NCBI GenBank assembly: GCA_900544845.1
Contig: UQWV01000022.1
Span: forward strand, 1 to 32,132
DNA length: 32,132 nt
Source of the DNA: an uncultured Collinsella sp.
GTDB taxonomy: Bacteria > Actinomycetota > Coriobacteriia > Coriobacteriales > Coriobacteriaceae
Reading direction: 5' to 3'
Shown: piece by piece, positions 1 through 7,592 of the stretch
Layout: each line of letters begins with the position of its first letter
How positions within the stretch are numbered: the first letter of the stretch is position 1
Program-made: the position numbers and the translations under genes
Notes under the pieces: model-generated
The model's input: the letters and a program-made list of their open reading frames with translations, nothing else
The model's database searches: none
Told to the model about the DNA's origin: nothing

Positions 1-187
1 CCCCACCTCGGCTCCCGAACGTCGCCAAGGTCTTCGCCCTGCTTGTCTTGCCAAGGCCCTCCCGGATGAAGATTGAATTGCCTGGCTCATCGCAGCCGAG
101 CGCGACACGGCCTCTACCCGAGACCATCATCTCTACACATAGCCCATCATTCGACAAGAACGCGCAGTTTGTCCTGCATAGGCGCAT
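1..187 (-). CDS. Possible small Cys-containing protein, 5' part only (runs off the window)
   Basis: An ATG at 187 is preceded by a GGAGG-like ribosome binding site about 8 bases away, and the frame stays open for 62 codons to the window edge. The peptide begins MRLCRTNCAF and has cysteines at residues 4, 8, 17 and 32, with a CDEPGNS segment. I do not recognise the family. It sits just after a minus-strand terminator hairpin, where a new gene could start. The competing plus-strand frames here have no ribosome binding site and look like shadows. With only about 60 codons visible, this is a weak call. Confidence 0.3.
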   Translation of the reverse strand, partial: MRLCRTNCAFLSNDGLCVEMMVSGRGRVALGCDEPGNSIFIREGLGKTSRAKTLATFGSRGG

Positions 188-219
188 GGTGTCCCCCTCC
201 GCCGCAAGAGGTGAGCAAA

Positions 220-261
220 AGAGAGGCTCCCCTCGCCACTACCGGACAAAGGGACCTCTCT
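220..261 (-). terminator. Rho-independent-type terminator after the exporter gene
   Basis: AGAGAGG at 220-226 pairs with CCTCTCT at 255-261, and the stem continues as TCCC (228-231) with GGGA (251-254). On the minus strand the stem is followed by four T. It lies about 125 bases beyond the stop of the ABC exporter, and is a plausible end for the peptide operon. Positions 262-387 hold nothing I recognise. Confidence 0.5.
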
Positions 262-387
262 GGGGAAACACGCTATAAAACCTTCTTGCCGGGCGGTCGA
301 GTACAGCACCGACGGCGTACCCGTGGAGACCTACCCAGAGCCCACGCCATTTCAAGTTTCTTGGTCTTCAACGCCACAATCCGATAA

Positions 388-2022
388 TCATCCAGCCGTC
401 GAAATGACCTCGTCACAGGCGGCAAGCATCTCCTCGTCATGAGTGACAACGATTACAATATGGTCTCTCTTAATTTCATGAAGCAATTTGATCAGCGCGC
501 CTCGACTCTTCGCATCAAGTGCTGAGGTCGGTTCATCAAAAAGCATAACGTCCGGCGATTTCAACAGCTGTCTCACAATTGCAATCTTTTGCTTCTCGCC
601 GCCGGACACCCCTCCTTTCCCGCCGTCAAGCATCGCCGTTGCCCCGTTCTCCACAGAAGCAACCATTTCGTCTAGCCCCAATATGACAAGCATCCGATTC
701 AGCTTATCCATCTCGTAATCATCAGAAAGCAGCGTAAGATTATCGAGAATCGTCCCCTCAACGATAGGGGGTTCTTGCTCCGTAATGCTGACTCGACACC
801 GCCGCAATGCATATCGATCGATGCAACGCTGTGACACCCCGTTGTAGCGAACGGCCCCTTCTGTGTCATCTGGATATAGCCCCAATATCACTGACAGCAG
901 CGAGCTCTTCCCCGAACCATTCGGCCCCGAGATTCCATATAGCCGACCCCTGGAAAACGCGAGCCCCTCAATGCTTAACGCGACCCTTTCCGCCCCTGGA
1001 TAACGTAGCTTGATGTTCTCTAGACGGATTTCCTCAATCGGACCAAGCGCCAATTTGCCATTCGCTTCCACCGGGACATCCCAAATTCTTTTCAGCCGCT
1101 CATAGCATACGCGATTAGTCTGGTAATCCCTTCCCCAGCCCAACAAATACTGTACCGCTGAGCTTAAGTTCGAATAATATCCAACAGCAGTCACGAGAAA
1201 ACCAGGCAACAGTCTCCCGCCCATCACTTCAACCGCGCCCACAGCAAGAAGACATCCTTGAGCGGCGGAAGCGACCAACGCGTTGCCAAAGGTAAATCTA
1301 GACCCTACTTCCTGATTTGCTCTCATCGTTGGATAGAGCCCATTAAAAGCTTCGACCAGTACAGCGCGGGACCTATCGAACAAAGCATGTTTGCGGATGA
1401 AATCAACTTTCTCCAACTGATCTTGTAGACAGGAAAAAAACCTCGCGCTCTGCTCTTGTACGTCAAAACTTCTCTCAAACAGCCTTGCGCGTGAAACCGC
1501 ATAAAAAGCGGCACTCGCTGCCGCAAGAACAAGGCAGACCACACTCAACTTGATATTCAGGCTACCGAGAACAAACAGGGCGGACAAAAGGGTGATAACG
1601 TTGCTTGAAACCCCCACAACCGAGTTGATTACGAAGATGACAAGGTCATTAGCGTCGTGATTGATTTGCTGGTTATAATACGACGCGTTGAAGCCCTCGA
1701 AGAATGCCTGGGGAAGGTGCTTCACGTGCTCAAGCGTATCCGCATTTAAGCCGAACCCCGCATGCGACTGAAGGTTGATGTACAGCATCTCTGAGCAATA
1801 CACTAGTCCCGCTCGAACCGCTTGGACCGCAACCAAAATAAGGCAACAAACGAGAACGGCGGCAAGATCGGCGCTGGCCGGCATCGCTAATCGGTTTACC
1901 ACTATGCCGGTAAGAAAGGGACCCGCAAGCGCAAGCAGCCCGACCAAAACTGTTACGACAAGATAGGCGTAGAATCGACCGCCCAGTATATATTTTCTAC
2001 AGAGATTAAGCATCAGCCTCAT
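388..2022 (-). CDS. ABC exporter, membrane domain fused to ATPase
   Basis: This is a half-transporter of 544 residues from the ATG at 2022. An ABC-type membrane domain with several hydrophobic segments fills roughly residues 1-310. The nucleotide-binding domain follows, with Walker A (SGPNGSGKSS), an LSGGQ-like signature (VSGGEKQKI), Walker B (VMLFDEPTSALD) and the switch histidine (VVTHDEE). There is no N-terminal C39 peptidase domain, so any leader removal needs another protease. The start is chosen because GCGGGG lies 5 bases upstream; a GTG at 2034 is the alternative. The gene overlaps the radical SAM gene by 17 bases, so the two are probably translationally coupled. As the last gene of the cluster it is the likely exporter of the modified peptides. 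The function is inferred from context; the fold is clear. Confidence 0.88.
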   Translation of the reverse strand: MRLMLNLCRKYILGGRFYAYLVVTVLVGLLALAGPFLTGIVVNRLAMPASADLAAVLVCCLILVAVQAVRAGLVYCSEMLYINLQSHAGFGLNADTLEHVKHLPQAFFEGFNASYYNQQINHDANDLVIFVINSVVGVSSNVITLLSALFVLGSLNIKLSVVCLVLAAASAAFYAVSRARLFERSFDVQEQSARFFSCLQDQLEKVDFIRKHALFDRSRAVLVEAFNGLYPTMRANQEVGSRFTFGNALVASAAQGCLLAVGAVEVMGGRLLPGFLVTAVGYYSNLSSAVQYLLGWGRDYQTNRVCYERLKRIWDVPVEANGKLALGPIEEIRLENIKLRYPGAERVALSIEGLAFSRGRLYGISGPNGSGKSSLLSVILGLYPDDTEGAVRYNGVSQRCIDRYALRRCRVSITEQEPPIVEGTILDNLTLLSDDYEMDKLNRMLVILGLDEMVASVENGATAMLDGGKGGVSGGEKQKIAIVRQLLKSPDVMLFDEPTSALDAKSRGALIKLLHEIKRDHIVIVVTHDEEMLAACDEVISTAG

Positions 2023-3304
2023 TTTGCCCCGCACCCCGTTTTGCCGTATTCATCATCTGGGAGAGCAGCATTTTTTGCTCGGCATCATACCGGAAGGAAA
2101 CGCAACGTTTCCCCTCACCGTTTAAGGCGTGGTTGGGGCACCCTCCCATGCACATGGGAAAAGCAAAGCACTCTTGGCATTCCGGGTCATCCGGCTCATA
2201 TGCCATCCAGTTAATCATGTTCTTGCTCAACATTGGCGGCTCGAAAATAGTTCCGACCCTCCGCTCCTTCATTCCAATGTCATCCCAGCACTTATACAAA
2301 TCTCCGACGGGATCAACCACGTACGAGTTGATTCCAACGGCGCAACATATCCCGAAATTCGTCCCACCAAAAGGTTGAACTTTGAAGCCCCGCGCAATTG
2401 CCCTTTTATAAAACTCAGTCTCCTCATACGAGAACTCTTTTACAGTAAAGCAGTGGCTGTCGTTCGCACATACCTGATTGATATCGTCAACAGGGGCTAA
2501 ATAGAAGTGAACCTTATTCATCAGGCCATTTAGCTCGAGATAATCCAATAGCTCTTGAGCGGCCTCGATGTTGGTCTTGTCGACGTTGCTCCTTATCGAA
2601 ATATCGATGATGTCGGCACACTCTTTGACGTTCTTGAGAATACGTTCGTATGTAGGGCTTCCATCGTGAAGAATCCTTCTCGAATCGTGATCCGACTTCG
2701 ATCCATCTATAGTCACTTGCGCGCTCGTCACACCACATGCCGCGAGCCTCCTTGCAACATCAGGCGTCAGCAGATAGCCATTTGTCACTATCGATGCGGA
2801 ATATTCACACGTTGGCCCCACGACATCTTTCAGATCCGACGTAATCCGTTCGATCATCTTCATTCCGAGCAGAGGCTCGCCGCCGTACCATCCAACTGAG
2901 AGACTTGCGATACCAGGATAGTAATCTTTCACGAACTTGGAGAGCTGTGTCAAAACCTCCTCGCCCATCGTCGTGTACGCCTGTCCCTTTTCATAGCAGT
3001 AGGGACAGCAAAAGTTGCAAGCCATCGTTGGCGCAATGGTAAGGGACAGAGCAGTATTCGCAAAGCGCGCGGCGCGACTTTGCAACCTGATCTCCCCAAG
3101 CTCGTCCCTCTCCTCATTGACTAGGATGCCTCCCCTTATCAGCTCCGCGACAAGATCATCGGCATCCCGAACGTCCCCTTCTTTAATCCTTTTGAATTTC
3201 TGCGCGTATTCCGGATTTAACGACAGGATGCCGCCGGTTCGCGCATTCATGATAAGAAGACTTCCGTTATGTTCATGCACCACATTAAATTGCGACAGTT
3301 TCAC
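2006..3304 (-). CDS. Radical SAM/SPASM peptide maturase
   Basis: The protein has 432 residues. Residues 1-85 resemble the N-terminal peptide-recognition region of RiPP maturases. The radical SAM motif CX3CX2C is at C96, C100 and C103 with an extra C99, followed by a GGEP motif at 141-144 that contacts S-adenosylmethionine. The C-terminal SPASM region carries cysteines at about 320, 321, 339, 376, 379, 385, 389 and 401, enough for two auxiliary iron-sulfur clusters. Family members install thioether or carbon-carbon crosslinks on cysteine-rich or other precursors. Encoded in the same operon as two five-cysteine peptides, it most likely acts on those, making sactipeptide- or ranthipeptide-type thioethers; this substrate is inference. 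The start is GTG at 3304 with GGAG about 11 bases upstream. It ends inside the exporter gene. Confidence 0.92.
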   Translation of the reverse strand: MKLSQFNVVHEHNGSLLIMNARTGGILSLNPEYAQKFKRIKEGDVRDADDLVAELIRGGILVNEERDELGEIRLQSRAARFANTALSLTIAPTMACNFCCPYCYEKGQAYTTMGEEVLTQLSKFVKDYYPGIASLSVGWYGGEPLLGMKMIERITSDLKDVVGPTCEYSASIVTNGYLLTPDVARRLAACGVTSAQVTIDGSKSDHDSRRILHDGSPTYERILKNVKECADIIDISIRSNVDKTNIEAAQELLDYLELNGLMNKVHFYLAPVDDINQVCANDSHCFTVKEFSYEETEFYKRAIARGFKVQPFGGTNFGICCAVGINSYVVDPVGDLYKCWDDIGMKERRVGTIFEPPMLSKNMINWMAYEPDDPECQECFAFPMCMGGCPNHALNGEGKRCVSFRYDAEQKMLLSQMMNTAKRGAGQNEADA

Positions 3305-3370
3305 TTCGCACCATCTCCATTTCCAATCAAATCCATATCGACCCTCAGACGCTGCGCATACGCCAGCGCA

Positions 3371-4159
3371 CTACCTTCTTCGATAAAAACTGCACGAAAG
3401 CAGCAATAGACATGCGAGCGACACGATGACCGCATGGCCGCATGCAGCCATCAGGACCGTCCCGCCGGCAGCCCCGCACGCCCTCATCCAATAAGCCATG
3501 TGAACCGGGGGTAAAACGGTTGGGAAACTCATCGCGATAACAAGGCCCGCGAACGTTGCGACCAGCAAGGCTCCCGACACAAGAGATCTGATCCTGAACA
3601 CCTCATATGCAACCGCAACCATCAGCGTATAAGCGGCGTCTATAACGATATTCGACAGGAGTGCCGAGGTCACATTACCAACCGTAAGGCTGTCTAGACC
3701 GCTTCCGGAGCACACGGCAAAGACCGCAGCGACACCGAGAGTAAACACGATGTAGGGGCACAGCGTATACACTTCGCAAGCCAATGTCTTTGCCGCAAAC
3801 AGCTGCCAGCTGCGGAAGCCCCGAGCAATCGAAACTCCCCTTGCCGACACGCTCGTCGCATCACCGAATAGCGTCCCCGCCACAACAACAGAGACGATTG
3901 GGAAGAACACCGTATGCGCCATGGAGACGACACTTAGCCAGGAAGAGATACCCGTTGGCCCAACCCCTATCGAGAAAAGATAGCCCGGATCGGCGGAAAA
4001 GCCAAAGAACTGGCCCTCTCCCCCTGCGGAGACCCATGCGCCGGACCCGGCAAACACATAAATCCCCGCGATGCCCAAATACATCAGCGCTATTATCACG
4101 GCGAGTTTCATTCTCCTTGCGCGGAACAGTTCCGCCCTGACCGACATCCCAAGATTCAT
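3371..4159 (-). CDS. ABC-2 type permease of the peptide cluster (second subunit)
   Basis: The 262-residue protein starts MNLGMSVRAELFRARRMK and has about six hydrophobic segments, matching the size and layout of ABC-2 permeases such as the LanE/LanG or BcrB type. The ATG at 4159 shares an ATGA overlap with the stop codon of the preceding permease, which decides this start over the longer open frame reaching 4525. Together with its neighbour and the ATPase it would form an ABC transporter with two different membrane subunits. Such three-gene sets in bacteriocin clusters usually expel the product from the producer membrane (immunity), though export cannot be excluded. Sequence alone gives no substrate. 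Confidence 0.78.
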   Translation of the reverse strand: MNLGMSVRAELFRARRMKLAVIIALMYLGIAGIYVFAGSGAWVSAGGEGQFFGFSADPGYLFSIGVGPTGISSWLSVVSMAHTVFFPIVSVVVAGTLFGDATSVSARGVSIARGFRSWQLFAAKTLACEVYTLCPYIVFTLGVAAVFAVCSGSGLDSLTVGNVTSALLSNIVIDAAYTLMVAVAYEVFRIRSLVSGALLVATFAGLVIAMSFPTVLPPVHMAYWMRACGAAGGTVLMAACGHAVIVSLACLLLLSCSFYRRR

Positions 4160-4974
4160 CGAACCGCCGTCCTTACAAATAGCGAGACGAGCGCAACTCC
4201 AACCGACACAAGCACAGTGCCGCCCGCATACAGCAAAACCTGAATTACACCAACATTCTGCATACTCAGGGAACACAGGTTCATCAGGTAATACACAGGC
4301 GAGAGCATGAGCAGCAAGCTGGGCTGACCGCTTCCGTATGTACTTGGGAACCACACCATCACAAATGTCGAAACCGCTATTGCAACGACGCTGCTCGCCA
4401 CCACACTCCTCGTGAGCAAATACAGGGCGAAGGTAGCGGCGTACATCGAAATGAGCAGCAGCGCGATCATCAGCGCAATCGATACAAATTGGGCAAACCC
4501 TGAGCACGAGGCCCCAACGTCCCATTGGGCCATCTTGGTTAAATACAGCGCAGTCGTAGAAAGAAGATACACGGCACCGACCAGAGTGCAGTTCACCAAC
4601 AGCTTCGTGATCACAATCGCCGCCTGCGACACCCCTCGCGATCTCGATACGGCGTAAGCCACGGATTCAAAGTCTCTCGACGTAGCGTAAACCGCGTAGA
4701 GAATCGTCACCGGAATCCAGACCACTGTAGACGCAAAAGACGTCCGGGCAACAGAGCCCAAAACGTCCCCTGCATCCACTAGGTTTCCAATAAAACCTAT
4801 AGCCCCTCCAAGCGTATACGGGTCATCACCGGCGACCATGATCAGCACCTCAGACGAAGTCGCAGCCGCAACCACATACAGCACAGCAGCAAGCGCAATC
4901 ATCAGAGCGGTCGCCGGGTGCCTGGCGAGCAACCATACCTCGCTCCGAAAAGCTGAGATGAACTCGCGTTTCAT
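4156..4974 (-). CDS. ABC-2 type permease of the peptide cluster (first subunit)
   Basis: The protein has about 272 residues and six or so membrane segments, with a cytoplasmic N-terminus (MKREFISAFRSEVWLLARHP) typical of ABC-2 permeases. The ATG at 4974 overlaps the ATPase stop codon by one base (TGATG); a GTG one codon upstream at 4977 would give a four-base overlap. The next permease starts in an ATGA overlap at its 3' end, so ATPase and both permeases are translationally coupled. It resembles the second permease in size but not closely in sequence, suggesting a heteromeric channel. The proposed role is self-protection against, or export of, the peptide products; this is inferred from context. 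Confidence 0.78.
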   Translation of the reverse strand: MKREFISAFRSEVWLLARHPATALMIALAAVLYVVAAATSSEVLIMVAGDDPYTLGGAIGFIGNLVDAGDVLGSVARTSFASTVVWIPVTILYAVYATSRDFESVAYAVSRSRGVSQAAIVITKLLVNCTLVGAVYLLSTTALYLTKMAQWDVGASCSGFAQFVSIALMIALLLISMYAATFALYLLTRSVVASSVVAIAVSTFVMVWFPSTYGSGQPSLLLMLSPVYYLMNLCSLSMQNVGVIQVLLYAGGTVLVSVGVALVSLFVRTAVR

Positions 4975-5894
4975 CACAGCTCGCTCTCTCGACCGATGAG
5001 CTCCGAATAAAACTCCTCAAGGCTCTTCCTATGAGAATACGCCTCCGCAACCCTCACACCTGCGGTCGAGAGCGCTTCGATTGCAATGCCCCGCCCTTCC
5101 TTTTTCTCCTCATAGCGCATAAGGACGCTGCCGTCCGGCAGAAAAGAATGTGAGGTCTCATCTCCGAGAACCGATCTCGTTCGCTCCAGATCGTCCACAT
5201 GCAACACGAAACCACCGCGGCATGACTTTTCCAGCTGAGGTGCGGTCATCCTTCGAATGAGGCGACCATGACTTATGAAGAGGTAATCAGTTGCCAGCTT
5301 GTGCATCTCCTCAAGATTGTGGCTGGATACGAGAATCGTTTTACCTTGATCTTTGTTAAGATGCGTAAGGATTTTTCTTACTTCGACTATCCCCATCGGA
5401 TCCAGGCCGTTTGTCGGCTCGTCCAGGATCAACAGCTCCGGATCGCCCAGCAACGCTATGGCCAGATCGAGACGCCTCCTCATTCCCATTGAGAAGTTCT
5501 TCACTTTCTTCCCGCCGGCCTCCCCCAAACCGACGGTTGATAACACACCGTCGATGGAACGATCGGTGGGAAGCCCCCACTCAATACAGCGAACGACCAA
5601 GTTGTCTCGCGCGGTCAGATTAGGATACGAAGCATTGAGGTCGGGCATATAACCCAGCCTTTCCCTGCAGCTCCGTATTTCACGTCTCCCGGTTTGCCCA
5701 AACATCGAGATCGTTCCTGACGATGGCTCCGAAAGCCCCGTGATCAATCGAATTAACGTGCTCTTGCCGGCACCATTCTCCCCAATGAGTGCACACAGCT
5801 CGCCTTCCATTAAAGAGAACGAGACTGATTTAACCGCTTCAAACCCGCCATATCTCTTGGATATGGCACGCAATTCAACTGGGACTTCCCGCAT
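4974..5894 (-). CDS. ABC transporter ATPase of the peptide cluster (immunity-type)
   Basis: The stand-alone nucleotide-binding protein has about 306 residues. It has Walker A (IGENGAGKST, about residues 37-46), a signature loop (NFSMGMRRRLDLA), Walker B (LLILDEPTNGLD) and the switch histidine (VSSHN). A C-terminal extension of about 90 residues is typical of BcrA/LanF-type ATPases of drug and bacteriocin resistance transporters. The ATG at 5894 is chosen because GGGGAGG ends 9 bases upstream; an ATG at 5903 directly abuts that site. It is the first of three coupled genes. It lies 167 bases downstream of the second precursor peptide, with a hairpin region in between. Confidence 0.85.
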   Translation of the reverse strand: MREVPVELRAISKRYGGFEAVKSVSFSLMEGELCALIGENGAGKSTLIRLITGLSEPSSGTISMFGQTGRREIRSCRERLGYMPDLNASYPNLTARDNLVVRCIEWGLPTDRSIDGVLSTVGLGEAGGKKVKNFSMGMRRRLDLAIALLGDPELLILDEPTNGLDPMGIVEVRKILTHLNKDQGKTILVSSHNLEEMHKLATDYLFISHGRLIRRMTAPQLEKSCRGGFVLHVDDLERTRSVLGDETSHSFLPDGSVLMRYEEKKEGRGIAIEALSTAGVRVAEAYSHRKSLEEFYSELIGRESEL

Positions 5895-6033
5895 GGACGA
5901 CATCCTCCCCGTCAATAAAAAGGGACGACATGGCAATTGTGCGGGGTTATAGGTAACGTCGGTTCGCCCCCCCCATATTGCAATGCCACATCGCCCCTCA
6001 GGCGCTGCTGGCCAAAATATCTTTGAACAGTCT

Positions 6034-6055
6034 GTGCACGCCGTACGGCGTGCAC
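6034..6055. repeat. Perfect 22-bp palindrome between precursor and transporter genes
   Basis: Positions 6034-6055 read the same on both strands and are centred on CGTACG. The right half (GTGCAC, 6050-6055) is also used by the neighbouring 14-bp hairpin at 6050-6080, so the two RNA stems cannot fully form together. No T-run follows on either strand, so this is not an ordinary terminator. Confidence 0.75.
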
Positions 6056-6080
6056 TATCCGCTAAAAGCGGATAGTGCAC
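6050..6080 (-). promoter_or_regulatory. Hairpin spanning the stop codon of the second precursor gene
   Basis: GTGCACTATCCGCT (6050-6063) pairs perfectly with AGCGGATAGTGCAC (6067-6080) around a three-base loop. On the mRNA the stem contains the last codons of the peptide gene and the loop holds most of the TAG stop. Such a 3' hairpin can protect the short precursor message or limit read-through into the transporter and maturase genes, giving excess precursor. This role is inferred. Confidence 0.6.
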
Positions 6081-6181
6081 TCCTGTGAAGAACACTTGGT
6101 GCTGCAGCTGCCGTGCGCGTAAAAGAAGCAATTGTTGCACATGGGCTCAGCCCCGGCTGACGGCTCGGTAATCCATTCCAT
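6062..6181 (-). CDS. Candidate RiPP precursor peptide B, 39 residues, five cysteines
   Basis: This small gene encodes exactly 39 residues, beginning MEWITEPSAGAEP and ending in CTIRF. Cysteines are at 15, 18, 26, 30 and 35, the same five positions as in peptide A 46 bases upstream; the central FFYAHG at residues 19-24 is identical in both. The start at 6181 has GGAGGGG about 6 bases upstream. An overlapping ATG at 6186 is in another frame. A short acidic leader of about 13 residues followed by a cysteine-dense core, next to a radical SAM/SPASM enzyme, is what a thioether-crosslinked peptide substrate would look like. Precursor status is inferred from pairing, conservation and context; the mature product is unknown. 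Cysteine-rich clostridial families such as Clo7bot are a loose analogy only. Confidence 0.82.
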   Translation of the reverse strand: MEWITEPSAGAEPMCNNCFFYAHGSCSTKCSSQECTIRF

Positions 6182-6227
6182 TTCATTCCCCTCCTTTCGC
6201 GGTAGAAAGCCAGTTCATCTCTGCCCC

Positions 6228-6347
6228 CTAGAAACGGAACGTGCAGGACTGATTGGGGCACCTCTTCGTGCATCCCCCGTGCGCGTAGAAGAAGCAGTTG
6301 CCGCACGCGGGTGCAACGCCTTCCTCCGGCTCGTTAATCCAATCCAT
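6228..6347 (-). CDS. Candidate RiPP precursor peptide A, 39 residues, five cysteines
   Basis: The 39-residue peptide begins MDWINEPEEGVAP and ends in CTFRF. Cysteines at 15, 18, 26, 30 and 35, the block FFYAHG at 19-24 and the closing C-T-x-R-F align without gaps to peptide B. The ATG at 6347 has a strong GGAGG site 6-7 bases upstream. Conserved residues outside the cysteines include W3, I4, E6, P7, G10, P13, N17, K/T near 27-29 and Q33, so leader and core are both under selection. It is the first gene after the AT-rich promoter at 6386-6414. The two paralogs may give a two-component product or two related ones. It is too short for ordinary gene finders and easily missed. Confidence 0.84.
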   Translation of the reverse strand: MDWINEPEEGVAPACGNCFFYAHGGCTKRCPNQSCTFRF

Positions 6348-6365
6348 CTCTCCCTCCTTTCCTTG

Positions 6366-6414
6366 CATACCGAATTGATAATGTTATTCTAATTCGATAT
6401 GTATCATATTTCAA
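6366..6414 (-). promoter_or_regulatory. Promoter and operator-like dyad of the precursor operon
   Basis: On the minus strand a TTGAAA -35 (6409-6414) and a TAGAAT -10 (6386-6391) are separated by exactly 17 bases, in a strongly AT-rich stretch unlike the surrounding DNA. An inverted repeat flanks the -10: CATACCGAATT (6366-6376) and AATTCGATATG (6391-6401), matching at 10 of 11 positions with a 14-base gap. This is a natural site for a dimeric repressor. The helix-turn-helix gene just upstream is the obvious candidate; that assignment is inference. Confidence 0.65.
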
Positions 6415-6534
6415 TATAAGCTTATTTATATATTACACAAGGTAAGCACCCCCCTGCATCCAGCACAGGAAATGACTCTCTCGTTCCCCAGTGACGCGGC
6501 GAGAAATACAGGCCACTGCAGGACGTTGAATGAA

Positions 6535-6566
6535 CAGCCCGTGAAAACCGTTGTTTTCACGGGCTG
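6535..6566 (-). terminator. Strong hairpin after the regulator gene
   Basis: A perfect 14-bp stem (6535-6548 with 6553-6566, CAGCCCGTGAAAAC arm) closes a four-base loop, 31 bases after the regulator stop. The stem base is GC-rich and there is only a weak T-rich tail (TTCATTC) on the minus strand. It probably separates the DUF2975/regulator transcript from the precursor promoter. The rest of 6415-6534 shows no gene. Confidence 0.5.
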
Positions 6567-6597
6567 CACCTGCTCAATACTTTTTTATTCTCCAGCC

Positions 6598-6927
6598 TCA
6601 GTCGTCTCTAAGATCGACCACGTAAACATGATCTGACTCCAGGACCGGGTCATCACCCGTCGCGGTCGCCCTGCTCAGCGCGTTGCGGGCGCGCCGCGTC
6701 GCCAGTTCCTCAAGTTCTCTTTCGTTGACGCGCTTAATAAGATCGCCAGGCTGGCAATCAAGCTCTACGCAAATATCCAGCAATGTCTTTAACCTAATTG
6801 CCTTCACCTTGCCATTTCGTATTTTTGAGATACTTGCCGGTGTGTGCCCGGTCGCCCGAATGATATCCGTACTCGTCTTTCCGCGTCGAAGCAATAAGCT
6901 TTCAAGCTCAATAATCAGATAGTCCAT
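6598..6927 (-). CDS. Small Cro/C1-type helix-turn-helix regulator
   Basis: The 109-residue protein has an N-terminal helix-turn-helix of the YozG/HTH_26 type (about residues 5-65, including TSTDIIRATGHTPASISKIRNG and the closing ICVELDCQPGDLI; the two pieces are given separately because the link between them is variable). A C-terminal acidic tail ends in VVDLRDD. The start at 6927 is chosen for GAGGGG 5 bases upstream. It begins 8 bases after the DUF2975 stop, and the DUF2975 plus HTH_26 pair is a common two-gene unit in Firmicutes and Actinomycetota. It probably controls its own operon and perhaps the precursor promoter 200 bases downstream. Target is inferred. Confidence 0.8.
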   Translation of the reverse strand: MDYLIIELESLLLRRGKTSTDIIRATGHTPASISKIRNGKVKAIRLKTLLDICVELDCQPGDLIKRVNERELEELATRRARNALSRATATGDDPVLESDHVYVVDLRDD

Positions 6928-6935
6928 GCCGCCCC

Positions 6936-7472
6936 TCACACCAAATCCTCGGTCTGGTCTTGAAGCAGAGCTCCGTAGCGCCATATCGCAGAAATCGAGA
7001 AGCAGCAAACGGCCCCCAGCACAGCACCAATATCTATAGGCAGGGCCAGGTTTTCAAACATCGAATAGGCGTTCCCCAGCAAGTCGAAGGGGCCAATCAC
7101 TATCGAAAGAAACCCCGGAGAAAACAAGAGGTCACCTATTGCTGCTGCAACAAACAGCCACCCGATAATCGAGATTCTTCGAGCATGCGAAAGGGTAAAG
7201 GGCGATTCGCCATGAGCCATGTCCATGCTGATTCCCCGCAGGGTCCATGTGGCCCCTCCGGAAATCAGAAGATACATCAAAGGAACCACTACGGAAACCG
7301 TCTTTGATGGATCATATAGGTTTCCTTGAGCAGCCATAAGCCCAATGGAAATAACCACCACCACCGAACAGCAACACACCGCTATAAACAGCGCCGTAAA
7401 CAGAATCCCAAGCCTTCTTCCGAGAGTCATCATCTTCTGGATGGACTTATCGATCTTCTGGGCGCTATTCAC
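6936..7472 (-). CDS. DUF2975 family membrane protein
   Basis: The protein has about 178 residues and four hydrophobic segments (near residues 20-45, 60-75, 100-120 and 145-165). The layout and the following HTH_26 gene match DUF2975 proteins, whose function is unknown; they are thought to act with the paired regulator. Two tandem GTG codons are possible starts. The second, at 7472, has AGGAGG 7 bases away and is preferred; the first is at 7475. In this cluster it might sense membrane state or contribute to immunity, but nothing in the sequence proves either. Positions 7476-7592 upstream hold no gene. Confidence 0.72.
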   Translation of the reverse strand: MNSAQKIDKSIQKMMTLGRRLGILFTALFIAVCCCSVVVVISIGLMAAQGNLYDPSKTVSVVVPLMYLLISGGATWTLRGISMDMAHGESPFTLSHARRISIIGWLFVAAAIGDLLFSPGFLSIVIGPFDLLGNAYSMFENLALPIDIGAVLGAVCCFSISAIWRYGALLQDQTEDLV

Positions 7473-7592
7473 CACAGCTCCTCCTAAAGCAATCAGAGGT
7501 CTTCTTACTTACTGTTTTTCCTACATTGTAACGAACTCGATAAGAAGAGGGTCGCTTCACGCCGCGCAATCCCGAACTCCAAGCGTTTCTCA

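Noticed and set aside
48..387. Plus-strand genes at the left edge
   Set aside because: The frames lack ribosome binding sites, overlap the minus-strand terminator and have no recognisable composition.
4160..4525. N-terminal extension of the second ABC-2 permease
   Set aside because: The longer frame overlaps the first permease; the ATGA overlap at 4159 gives the proper coupled start.
6055..6306. 83-residue protein covering both precursor genes
   Set aside because: It is a different frame over the two peptide genes; the paired 39-residue frames have ribosome binding sites and conserved cysteines.
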